Source: Candidatus Omnitrophota bacterium
Lineage (GTDB): Bacteria > Omnitrophota > Gorgyraeia > Zapsychrales > Fredricksoniimonadaceae
NCBI GenBank assembly: GCA_015233675.1
Contig: JADFXH010000005.1
Span: 144,964-179,029, forward strand
Direction: 5' to 3'
Length of the DNA stretch: 34,066 nucleotides
This document shows positions 12,001 to 15,364 of the stretch, piece after piece. The notes beneath the pieces are model-generated. The model saw only the letters and a list, made by a program, of their open reading frames with translations, was not told the origin of the DNA and made no database searches. Position 1 is the stretch's first letter. Each line of letters opens with the position of its first letter. The translations under genes were made by a program, and so were the position numbers.

Positions 12001-13409
12001 GTAGATTCAGCCAGAAGGTAAGTATCGGATTTATTGTGTGGACCTTTTTCCGAGAGGGGCAGGTTGTTTGTGATAGAAAATATAGTTGGGACTATTTGGC
12101 GCTTCCTTATGAAATAGTAACGGAATCATTAAATGATATTTTAGGTGAGCTATATCCCGGGAATGGCAAAGAAAAGACGGTAAAGTGGCTGACGGAACAC
12201 CTCAAGGAATATGGTTCACAAGAACCAAAAGTAGTTACGGACTATGTGCGGGAGTTTATTCGGCAACTTAATATGGCAGAGCCCCTCATATCCGTCAGTA
12301 CACTAGATTCTTTAAAAAGATATTACGCTGTGGAAGCGCCTGAAGAACGTTATCAAATTGCGGTTATTGAGGCTCCTGTACGGGAAGAGACATTACTTGC
12401 TGAAGGGAAAATAAGTGAAGAGGAATTATTAGCAGCCCATAACAATGATCCATATATTTGTCGTTTGATGGGCCTGATGAAAGAGCATCGCTTAGGACTC
12501 AAAGATCGGATCACGTTGCACCGCCTTAATAATTTAATTTGGCATGAAGCTCAATACGGACGGCATATCAGGATCGAGGGCACAGATGAATTTAAAAACA
12601 ATCCTCATTTAAGGGGCATTATTCTCGCCAACAGGAGTGTTTTTGGAGTCAGGCCAGCCATGACGGATTCATCAAATATTGATAAGAAAAAAAATGACGA
12701 TAAGAAAAAGGATGAGGATAAGAAAAAAGAAGATGAAAAGAAGCGCAAAAGGTTGATTTTATTACTTATGATCTTGTTGCTCTTATTGCTGGCAATAATC
12801 TTATGGGATATTTTTAATAATCGGGGCAGAGTTATGCCCAAGTCCCCAATTCTGGCAGTTTTTTCGTTTAAACCAGTCCTTCCATTGACCTCAATTAAGC
12901 CGGTGAGATTCTTAATACCAGCTAAAATTAGAAAAATAATTCGGCGTAAGTTTTGTAATAGAACCTCCGGAAAGATTATGGTCAAAAAAGGGAAAAGCCT
13001 GCCTTATAAACATAAAGAAATGTTTTCCAAAGTTAATGCAGTATCTGCAGGGATCTTTTTAAATATGAACCTTTGGGCGCTGTTGTATTTTAGAAGCGCT
13101 TCTTTTTGTTGGGGATCTTCTGGTCGAGGATCTTCTGGTATGGAGTTTGATGGTCGAGGACTTGGGGAAGAGGGAGTTGCTCTCTGGAGATACCTTTGGT
13201 GGCCTTTTATCAATTGGTTATTCTACCGTATAAGCATAGTTTATATAACCATCACCAAGATCATTATTAAAGTAAGAGAAAGACAAATTGTTCTGTATAT
13301 AGTAGGCTTGCTCAGTGGCGGCTTGTCTGAAATATTTAAAACCATGTTTATTACAATATACGATTTGGATATCGAATTTATATCAACGACATATGAATAC
13401 ACTATATAA
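3..13409 (+). CDS. Giant multidomain mosaic protein (5' partial, >4460 aa)
   Basis: One open frame runs from the left edge to TAA at 13407-13409. No stop lies upstream of the first candidate start (TTG at 15) and no ribosome binding site can be seen there, so the true start is probably outside the window. Residue numbers below count from that TTG. Modules in order: unknown 1-118; Dus-like barrel ~119-525; CxxCxxC 696-702; long, mostly helical region ~720-1850 with a histidine-kinase-like H-box at 1489; Rossmann-like ~1851-2002; repeat R1 2006-2131; unknown ~2132-2450; CheR-like ~2536-2742; repeat R2 2856-2973; PRTase-like ~3105-3235; membrane part ~3327-3590; repeat R3 3605-3722; kinase-like ~3780-4040; Lys/Asp-rich stretch and a last membrane helix ~4223-4267; basic tail. 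Giant ORFs are known in Omnitrophota. The overall function is not recognised. Several modules have altered key residues, so some may act as binding or structural parts rather than enzymes. Confidence 0.9.
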   Translation, partial: QTSSLGDSLCNYIKGEESNRYRVFVKAEKEFGNGRKLAWLCPAYMFNGSLRVIVKNPAQEVWISGFIGVGPEAENKGTEGIEDFNFFGKALKITRSNGTISVYLEKGYEQAKADMLPEKMPTVLPAPVDPHTHATLRTLFAKYGQCPVVYTDLIRVGSVFDMDYLKEEYWEDFEYAAGLSRINFVTGMATVVQFALPHNTEKNNQVFWKDSDMDPLAPKEHVIDWDKTIGLGRRLAALVSVFGASAIDINTGSPALAVQKGGSYLNDLATLPEGAAPEFFEPFRNVSLENLLLKEKDRFEAGNKTIKFTSLAWRRHDQENFVKKIESWAVRYVLDNFKIYLDDKVKEEIRNNARTWIKAIDARSGVEYIAARMVKKFCEASGLPVCVKTRLVIIPIPEVKSEDSMAEAEKEQRENKVKSTFEFIEGLAKANPYWLVVHTRTQDEGYTAGSAVANREIFLRNLSNKNINVHIYINGEFSSGEDIESLKKLPGYAELKEKPGVMVATAALGDPFVLDEIRKAWESSPAGSHELKEYFDMMKDYVELSGLEFNGRLNPEKAAVGLQMFLQMFSQTPFWARMVKSSAPLISNDSINRVLIEFCPVVVAVCEAVKMLRPGDLKKPFEDELERILEKFAEYSQEALKIMEKSGGQRDWEEVVKTFGEYVHELVKGMPYSKQMKIVKEKEYLQMKFVPCVKDVVNPCTNCGQCANRKRDSARPLPGQPMPTAEAVSAELVKHDLKTFTILKTTDESVILAVKAMNAMREKDKAQYLIAMVKEGRVRAGPMEGLLATTAIVNQAENIILSNNYPSFNTLEEQALSLAHEIGAIKEFNFTHKTNEQRELNANAWIQGLPAASSMTITLPEMAGQLELKNEELKIAFKKGKLRGIKVEMVTMARSRGNQVRYLFHIEDKEKIRRIMDDIRDSAIKESSKNRDALLQKLNTTGNAFGLIINSPLPYKVHYRDEEFLRAFVRRFPDLKGARIKGLFNELLSLADPVLTRVLREETDTQNNSDAVKTCCAAFLALNGEHVFGLREKLVSGLALDSSAAVYVAARTLLGKTSSPKERKIIVKTVISPLIRNMLMKSTKTQLMVDSERHHIIGVLILALLEQSETPAEVIFKFLPGLQRLEKILAAEKARDEQFGFVQEMFSESGYEIKNIIKKEARFANCHDLEAIVHRAADLQKRDLAQEASGVTFADILEEIALDIFNMELGTRLTELLSDNNISEGEDVGLFFHDTSYDFSLRLAIHEMTVDYIIERQHAKGEVEEIVVHYEKEFNRACHFLSEFSQWQDLPGVPVGLDLGEMLRNLSRDRTNCFPRGRVCILKRGIGVPYAFVGHSSKDFGINIVERAGDIEEALVHEFFAWLGETESWRRKGHGFGEKVTALFVRWRQYNISELSTKRAEELTKGELSELAEYYADRDELRRQFYTEDLIADAMLEKEVGNERFAAKVDEEVYRAILYCAEFQHMADLEPSMSRAFIRDLEGNLFLTFLQVHDWKNRLTMLISAIDMFTEGDYGDQAYAAEELPAIERELYVLEENVRQFLKLLGQPVLALVQMREEDEEGLKDAHFVLDELLMPVQNMLGFVKLINRENRLFSAQERIKVEEEGDRFLKGMKKITTGFEDGDNETFFRSRKLLFKVFLKIIFPSISDDDLRSLPERLMQLADAAPQVIQDMIMFISGHHKARMHCFDDVVLGEVQAALTRLTECNYIFDCPQATAEELREIIRHFDFQQPFDSLILWDAACRVSRPGQPQRLSDQERRILEKLKEQRTADGRPTSKARQAAGIFMQEDIRVGIGGSSYVQPGEHKIERDLVMPASPKKDEFGSYGEAVPFETYIRMHKGLGLHSGFFNFIDTLDINNEDNIISIGTNTDFIPGFVLASLGACTEGFGYYQRSFSQSGGRYIVLPPTNYMEMPMGSSSQKIVMAFNVLDQIDGATLDEMGEKILDEVQEGGYFIGSVMFDHDKIVARMQELARLRGITIESIGLDKPLKEACESILFRITKKPFTIAPAMVSEALQGLKTAMAVGGGREFIEAQVRKEMQLVIQQCDLPPPAQRELPSEEAFFNALMALHGEQKINPDSLNIEPLTEKDKEVLQDLIRRIYTAFTIELNNANDYDAALEAALRVWIAHDLEAFGSTEETKAGIFRLSLKEERIEVIFIATGVQPVVLIKNNAFCYGGDDEMAMREALLSSKMFDVKDPAANQRRAAVNWWGDFFEQGRWKRYSQSYEVKRSYYPEAWIYLRSRPVKAEEKALKNWIGENKKDVAGSAKLDLYEETKTLNVSYVFTHNAFKDTDLESYMLQYMILGRSTTSPQGMEFVRLYSWEEEAHKFDIAIALGGIIRLCGEADYPLYFIERPGVKHESVLLKDGKTRVNLVEYDGRIYAGVSTKKGYYLAIEEKRTTPYLTPDKRDEIRALDWFKGKVVDWNPDFIEVCRQKQREICRHEPRNYEMPKEVFPVSKMTGVKVIDIVSPIIDEMMSGEVRKGYYTHIIDTIFRHTQPVWASTFVPSYETFKEMGYDTVERLKRLARAVQDSNTEGFQEVFDSIVPDTTKFLRNTNQFNFFKDLAIPDLVRLKGKGALIRIWSLGCSYGCEPYDLAMMLLESKAAWQGMRVEIIGTDISERSLAQAREGIFDRHDMEHLPEALKEKYFSLDAKTGEYWISDEVRSMVRFVKGDILDHEHRASMRGFDIVFARNIINKFHVDVGNDLSNYLANDALNEGGFIFTDIHTGGLRNPGFDLYQIWDDEGTAFSSFCGIGSRIKYTYNFIEQKGGPNVIRHHRYPGDEASIPIEDKLAEVLRIAGASETEKMQNNAFVRLRRDTEYWTSGQLQQVTFEMLRKYAGNPMARLKLTPQPEKELPPAMVPEALEDLKVAKEQGQLREFIECQVHREMLAVLGQGDLPPPEDFLKVLVALHDNRKINPLTFETENLTAQDIAILNDLVGRIYEAFTEKFASFKDHRIALEAAADVWIAYDLKAFGLAEISQEKLELEIAEELVRRLQDILGTKTDFLDFVYAFDGWVYKRYGIRIGCIANYHSSKEDKLLLTELKNEIVLVSKDDQGTIKQVLTNLDDAALVIRQALSKWEDIQVRKHCQEVAQSYLNVASQLHWRGISSVIVSGGSAIISYMGLKEAWKALYPCQPLAIYHISQRDNEALYKSKGINLTPAEMLRMVGRKIPLASLRGQPVAYLDDHIISGRKRTELEIMTFPDIQLTVVFAALVVYEDYEDIRDIIGTRDQNVLRVMSYLASNISAWIASNSQLSRSSITDTRLDEFFGGIFPLGQFILSDFMAAIRNEADRAVILSPNDTQMEMPPKDFEALGADNRLTNHVPFLTGSLLKALLVIGMAVPLTLMFHQRLSFPAFFLLNLLIGHLAASFIDGENDPSRKSPMRFLLAGSFGIPLAYYVNYYIHFLKAMPVCDASYYWFKPALDLLVFSPVHLFGSILWMGLLDYRWKEYFSKETWENIVAEKWGQLRLYRKGGYQAVHFLSWVGVASCNYYAASMHMERNILVVMLLMSLVTGLWSVRTKASCCNNIFATGLMNNIHILPNLYFAGWLTTSFVRDGLMFHAWRFVCAPAGIVATIIGAYVFMHISDNLITKALAKRQERKMAAAMVPSALAGLLAAVRKGVAMEFIEAQVSRELQAILKQGDLPPPEVFLEVLIALHGNQKINPDNLQVEELTQDDIKDFRNLVNDIREAFIKELELSGNYKAAQDSALRVWIAHDLKAFGVTDGLLSSQKTAPIVFTNLESEEELSEESSLTNNGYAVLIRQLLNNDKGFLRKTIAAMKNDNVEEFVVFDRAEVTHLQCSGESRIYKIVLTAGSRSVPFVVAFGQHSLREEEKKFTEARREGGFSYRLRDEFIRLGIMHDALPENVVTPYEYAEVRTDNIAAYPLYSMQFLSGHDSTYLCHTDGKCRVMSGADVDIPWQMEGEAMKKFVGAVLKIQVQLFLKTGEGYYVQCGQGDFMCPSQGQTDPCGSEYRYGKYTLKTVPFNDERPVILTAGRFSQKVSIGFIVWTFFREGQVVCDRKYSWDYLALPYEIVTESLNDILGELYPGNGKEKTVKWLTEHLKEYGSQEPKVVTDYVREFIRQLNMAEPLISVSTLDSLKRYYAVEAPEERYQIAVIEAPVREETLLAEGKISEEELLAAHNNDPYICRLMGLMKEHRLGLKDRITLHRLNNLIWHEAQYGRHIRIEGTDEFKNNPHLRGIILANRSVFGVRPAMTDSSNIDKKKNDDKKKDEDKKKEDEKKRKRLILLLMILLLLLLAIILWDIFNNRGRVMPKSPILAVFSFKPVLPLTSIKPVRFLIPAKIRKIIRRKFCNRTSGKIMVKKGKSLPYKHKEMFSKVNAVSAGIFLNMNLWALLYFRSASFCWGSSGRGSSGMEFDGRGLGEEGVALWRYLWWPFINWLFYRISIVYITITKIIIKVRERQIVLYIVGLLSGGLSEIFKTMFITIYDLDIEFISTTYEYTI
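369..1589 (+). other. Dus-like (dihydrouridine synthase) barrel domain with Cys-to-Ser change
   Basis: Residues ~119-525 of the giant protein follow the order of dihydrouridine synthase motifs. An LPAPVDPHTHATLRTLF stretch stands for the family LAPMaGvTd..fR segment, followed by VVYTDLI. DINTGSPALAVQKGGSYL (residues ~244-261) corresponds to DlNmGCPxxxVxkGGsGaaL. VCVKTRL has the expected FMN-phosphate-region Lys (K384). VHTRTQDEGYTAG (from V433) corresponds to VHGRTreqgYsG, and INGEFSSGEDIE with ATAALGDPFVL to the last two barrel strands. The family's catalytic Cys is Ser249 here, so uridine reduction by the usual mechanism is doubtful, though FMN or RNA binding could persist. The barrel is longer than a normal Dus because of insertions. 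Fold assignment is by motif reading only. Confidence 0.72.
2100..2120 (+). other. CxxCxxC cysteine cluster
   Basis: C696-T-N-C699-G-Q-C702 lies just after the Dus-like module and its helical extension, in an Asn-Pro-Cys-Thr context followed by a basic NRKRD stretch. It could bind zinc or part of an iron-sulfur cluster with another ligand elsewhere. The spacing is not the CxxxCxxC of radical SAM enzymes, and a complete ferredoxin motif (CxxCxxCxxxCP) is absent. Confidence 0.4.
4479..4500 (+). other. Histidine-kinase-like H-box in helical region
   Basis: H1489-D-W-K-N-R-L sits in a predicted helix followed by a second long helix rich in Glu and Leu. HDxxNxL resembles the phospho-accepting H-box of Spo0B-type and some HisKA-type dimerisation domains. 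No ATP-binding N/G-box module could be found after it, so if the match is real this would be a kinase-less phosphotransfer or dimerisation module. It could also be chance within a helix-rich segment. Confidence 0.25.
5565..6020 (+). other. Degenerate Rossmann/methyltransferase-like module
   Basis: Residues ~1851-2002 read as a class I methyltransferase-like order. A hydrophobic strand with a Gly turn, DNIISIGTNTDF (D1857-F1868), leads into a helix; a mid-domain strand KIVMAFNVLDQI is followed by the helix TLDEMGEKILDEV; then comes GGYFIGSVMF, which resembles the LkpGG.l strand. The acidic residue that normally ends strand beta2 is not obvious. Repeat R1 follows within a few residues. The assignment is by pattern only and may be wrong. 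Confidence 0.35.
6030..6407 (+). repeat. Giant-protein repeat R1 (126 aa)
   Basis: First of three copies of an unrecognised helical module. Landmarks are AMV at the start, REFIEAQV, DLPPP, MALHGEQKINPDSL, and the end block ALRVWIAHDLEAFG. Compared with R3 it has ~8 extra residues after the Pro-Pro-Pro. It joins the Rossmann-like part to an unknown region that leads to the CheR-like domain. R1 and R3 agree even in many codons of the end block (residues ~2118-2131), suggesting that they diverged from one another more recently than from R2. Confidence 0.85.
7620..8240 (+). other. CheR-type methyltransferase domain
   Basis: Residues ~2536-2742 match CheR. A leading VPDTTKFLRNTNQFNFF (family TxFFRd...F) is followed by RIWSLGCSYGCEPYDLAMML (family RiWsaGCstGEEpYsla), the SAM-binding glycine motif at G2582-C-S-Y-G2586. 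GTDISERSLAQAREG.F follows (family atDis..aL..Ar.g.Y), then FDIVFARNIINKF (family fDlIfCRNvliYF) and the GGFIF strand. The first Glu of GEE is Cys2587. CheR proteins methylate receptor glutamates in chemotaxis. Here the domain is embedded in a giant protein without visible receptors nearby, so the target is unknown. The fold is reasonably secure; activity is not. Confidence 0.75.
8580..8933 (+). repeat. Giant-protein repeat R2 (118 aa)
   Basis: Second copy, 2856-2973, directly after the CheR-like part. It has AMVPEAL, REFIECQV, GDLPPPEDFL, VALHDNRKINP, and the end block ADVWIAYDLKAFG. It is the most diverged of the three: the end block lacks the R-V-W and H-D seen in R1 and R3. There is no Pro-region insertion, so length agrees with R3. 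Confidence 0.85.
9326..9720 (+). other. Phosphoribosyltransferase-like module
   Basis: The segment contains VIVSGGSAIISYMGLKEAW, then YHISQRDNEALYKS, then VAYLDDHIISGRKRTELE (D3184, D3185, S3189, G3190). The last resembles the PRPP-binding loop of type I phosphoribosyltransferases (hydrophobic strand, two acidic residues, then T/S-G). The order of a Gly/Ser-rich first strand and helix before the acidic loop also fits. ComF-like or PyrE-like relatives would be the nearest thought, but no substrate can be assigned and homology is not proven. Confidence 0.35.
9990..10785 (+). other. Embedded multi-pass membrane region (~8 helices)
   Basis: Between the PRTase-like part and repeat R3 the protein becomes strongly hydrophobic. 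About eight segments can be picked out, among them LLKALLVIGMAVPLTLMF, FFLLNLLIGHLAASFI, MRFLLAGSFGIPLAYYV, LLVFSPVHLFGSILWMGLL, ILVVMLLMSLVTGLW and PAGIVATIIGAYVFMHI. Short loops contain basic residues. The giant protein is thus probably an inner-membrane protein; soluble parts on either side would share one face if the number of helices is even. No transporter family is recognised. Confidence 0.7.
10827..11180 (+). repeat. Giant-protein repeat R3 (118 aa)
   Basis: Third copy, 3605-3722, right after the membrane part. It has AMVPSALAGLL, MEFIEAQV, GDLPPPEVFL, IALHGNQKINPDNL and the end block ALRVWIAHDLKAFG. It is very similar to R1 apart from the missing Pro-region insertion. It leads into the last soluble part of the giant protein. 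Confidence 0.85.
11350..12130 (+). other. Possible degenerate kinase-like module
   Basis: After R3, a strand-rich part reads SGESRIYKIVLT, then VPFVVAFGQHS, then a charged helix with conserved-looking Glu, then AAYPLYSMQFLSGHD. The order resembles the N-lobe and hinge of protein-kinase or aminoglycoside-phosphotransferase folds. A catalytic HxD and a DFG-type motif could not be found, so it would be a pseudokinase if related at all. A Cys-rich stretch follows (residues ~3955-3970). Confidence 0.2.
12681..12815 (+). other. Lys/Asp-rich linker and C-terminal membrane helix
   Basis: From D4223 there is a low-complexity Lys/Asp/Glu run built on a repeated gataagaaaaa-like DNA unit, ending in KRKR, followed at once by an almost pure Leu/Ile helix (LILLLMILLLLLLAIILW). 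Highly charged flexible stretches before a membrane anchor are common spacers. The ~200 residues after the helix are basic, then hydrophobic, and match nothing known to me. Confidence 0.75.
13113..13162 (+). repeat. 15-bp tandem repeat (Gly/Ser-rich) in giant gene tail
   Basis: GGATCTTCTGGTCGA occurs at 13113 and its first 12 bases recur at 13128. A degenerate third unit with TGGTCGAGGA follows at 13151, exactly 30 nt after its first occurrence. The unit length keeps the frame and gives an SSGRG-type peptide. Such short tandem runs can change copy number by slippage. Confidence 0.7.
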
Positions 13410-13436
13410 CCCCCCCATTAGAAAGGAGAATACAAT

Positions 13437-13790
13437 ATGGATGAACGCAGGCAAATACCCCGATGGGAAATAAACCAAGAGGCAAAGATCCGAATGCCGC
13501 AAATGCAGGGCACTAGCCGCTGTGTTATTGAGGATATGCATTTAAAAGGGATGCGCGTATCCTGTGACCAACAGTTATTTTATCAACAAGAAGTAAGCAT
13601 GTCTATTGCGATGGACGACAATCTTGATTTTATTAAGATCAACGCCCATATCCCCTGGGAAAAAAAGGAGCAGGGCCGGCATGTTTATGGATTGTCGTTT
13701 GACAACATGGATGATCATGATAAGGATAAGATCTATCAATACATCAGTACAAACTGTTATGATCAATTTAAGAACAAATGGTGGGCGTAG
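13437..13790 (+). CDS. PilZ domain protein
   Basis: A 117-residue single-domain protein. PilZ domains bind cyclic di-GMP and alter motility, polysaccharide output or partner enzymes. The family RxxxR signature is present near the N-terminus (R5-Q-I-P-R9). The second signature (D/NxSxxG) is D33-M-H-L-K-G38, with His in place of Ser. The end has the usual strand and helix (VYGLSF..., KIYQYI). A canonical AAAGGAG lies 8 nt before the ATG. It starts 27 bp after the giant gene and likely shares its transcript, so it may tie the giant protein to cyclic di-GMP signalling. The Ser-to-His change may weaken nucleotide binding. Domain call firm, ligand binding uncertain. Confidence 0.87.
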   Translation: MDERRQIPRWEINQEAKIRMPQMQGTSRCVIEDMHLKGMRVSCDQQLFYQQEVSMSIAMDDNLDFIKINAHIPWEKKEQGRHVYGLSFDNMDDHDKDKIYQYISTNCYDQFKNKWWA

Positions 13791-13901
13791 GAACAAATAA
13801 GTTATACATTAATTAATCACATGAAGTTTTATGCTGGTTACTAAAAACTGTTATTTTAAATTATTATTAATCAACGGCACTCCCTATTATTGGAGGCGTT
13901 T

Positions 13902-15098
13902 GTGAACAATGTAATTTTAAAGGAAGTAAAGCCCAGACTTTCAGCCGCGGTCTGGACATTAGATACCAAAGAATACCAGCCCTATGTTGTTGTTGATGAA
14001 AATCTTGAAGGCACGTTTCGCCTTGAGAGGGAAACAAATACGCTTTATGACAAAAAAGGTAAAAGGATCAATGATTATAAAGGACAGCAACGGCCGACTG
14101 TTGCGCCTGTTAAGGATTTAATGCGAAAGTTCAGGGCAGATCATCCGGATCTTGAAATTGCAGGGATAACCAGTAATGAGAACATTTTTTATAATAAGCC
14201 GATTGTTACGGTCATCAGGGATAGGAATGGCAGATACAGGGTCTATCATGCGCTAGGTGAGAAGGTCGACGAAGGACGCAATTATCCTATGTATGTAATT
14301 GATGTGCAGGGAAGTGCCGCTATCGAGATAAATGTTCGATTCCAAATGGATGCAGATCAAAAATACGCAAAAGTGTTTGTGAATGGTAAAAAGAAAGAAA
14401 TCAGGTGGGCAACAACTCTACAGCTTATGGTGAATGACGCCAAGTTCACCCCACCGGATAAGGACAACGGGTTGGCTTATTTTTATGATGACTTGAAGCA
14501 TTTATTTGTCTTGCCCACCATTGAAATGAAAGGGTATATGAGCCGCGGACCGGCTTTTATGGCGGATCAGCTTTTAAGCCAGCCGGAATTGATCAACAAA
14601 CATTTTGCAGACCCGCATGCTAAATTACAGTTTCAATTAACGTATTCAAAGACGGATAAAGACGGTAAAAAGTTGACAGTCCCTGTTTCCCGAGAGGAGG
14701 CGGAGCTTCTTCTTGAAAAAAGCGGATACAGGAAAGGGGAGGACTATTCATTTATAAAGGCCCCCCACGCAAAGGAGATGATTTTAATCCGTCTCAAAGA
14801 AAACGGATATCCTTTTCATATTATTGCCCAGACCAAGAGCCATCAGATAAAAGAGATAGCAATGCGTGGTGATGGCGACGGGCGGGGCACAAAAGGAGCG
14901 ACAATAAGGGAAGCGGCAAAGTGGCTTATTAAAGAAGGAGCAATCAGGGCCGGCATCATCGATCAAGGCAAAACTGTTTATCTCAATGTGAAAGGCAAGA
15001 CCTATGTTGAGCAACAAACAGACAAAGACTCAGGAGTCCACAAGGCCGCCTCGATCATTATTTATGCAAAGAAAAAAGGACGCCTTTCTAAGAACTAA
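13902..15098 (+). CDS. Unrecognised protein, C-terminus faintly like phosphodiester glycosidase
   Basis: A protein of 398 residues if started at GTG 13902, preferred because GGAGG lies 5 nt upstream; an in-frame TTG at 13890 would overlap that ribosome binding site. No signal peptide or membrane segment is seen. The N-terminal half is strand-rich (YQPYVVVDENLEGTFRLE; TVIRDRNGRYRVYHALG), like a beta-sandwich. Near the C-terminus, GDGRGTKGATIREAAKWLI then EGAIRAGIIDQGKTVYL follows the pattern of the NAGPA/phosphodiester glycosidase end region (DGR..S.G.tl.E.a..l...Ga..AlnLDGGgS), but with DQG for DGG. This similarity is weak. The gene lies between the PilZ gene and the large secreted TPR protein; function is unknown. 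Confidence 0.75.
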   Translation: MNNVILKEVKPRLSAAVWTLDTKEYQPYVVVDENLEGTFRLERETNTLYDKKGKRINDYKGQQRPTVAPVKDLMRKFRADHPDLEIAGITSNENIFYNKPIVTVIRDRNGRYRVYHALGEKVDEGRNYPMYVIDVQGSAAIEINVRFQMDADQKYAKVFVNGKKKEIRWATTLQLMVNDAKFTPPDKDNGLAYFYDDLKHLFVLPTIEMKGYMSRGPAFMADQLLSQPELINKHFADPHAKLQFQLTYSKTDKDGKKLTVPVSREEAELLLEKSGYRKGEDYSFIKAPHAKEMILIRLKENGYPFHIIAQTKSHQIKEIAMRGDGDGRGTKGATIREAAKWLIKEGAIRAGIIDQGKTVYLNVKGKTYVEQQTDKDSGVHKAASIIIYAKKKGRLSKN

Positions 15099-15226
15099 AA
15101 ATTCATCGCCTAATGGTTGTGAAGTATTCGATCCGAATTTGTTTCTTATATATAAATATATTTTTGTTTATCTATAACTTATTGAAATGAAAAGAATTAT
15201 GAATACGGCTTCTTTGCCTCCTTGAC

Positions 15227-15254
15227 TTGACAACTCTTAAATATGTGGCATACT
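15227..15254 (+). promoter_or_regulatory. Sigma-70-type promoter for secreted TPR protein
   Basis: A perfect TTGACA (15227-15232), a 16-nt spacer, and CATACT (15249-15254) as -10 box, 4 of 6 to consensus, lie in an AT-rich gene-free stretch (15099-15364) that holds nothing else I can name. The distance to the ATG leaves a leader of about 100 nt. Confidence 0.55.
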
Positions 15255-15364
15255 TTCTTAGTATTTCCCAAAAAACTAATTCCTTTATTTCTTAAATATT
15301 CTTATATTATTCTAAATTTTTGTTTAGTTGAACTATGAATCCAACAAAAAGCGGGGAGATTGTT

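Noticed and set aside
147-13213. Many antisense ORFs of 60-170 codons under the giant gene
   Set aside because: They lack ribosome binding sites and recognisable domains and sit opposite a strongly coded frame; they are shadows.
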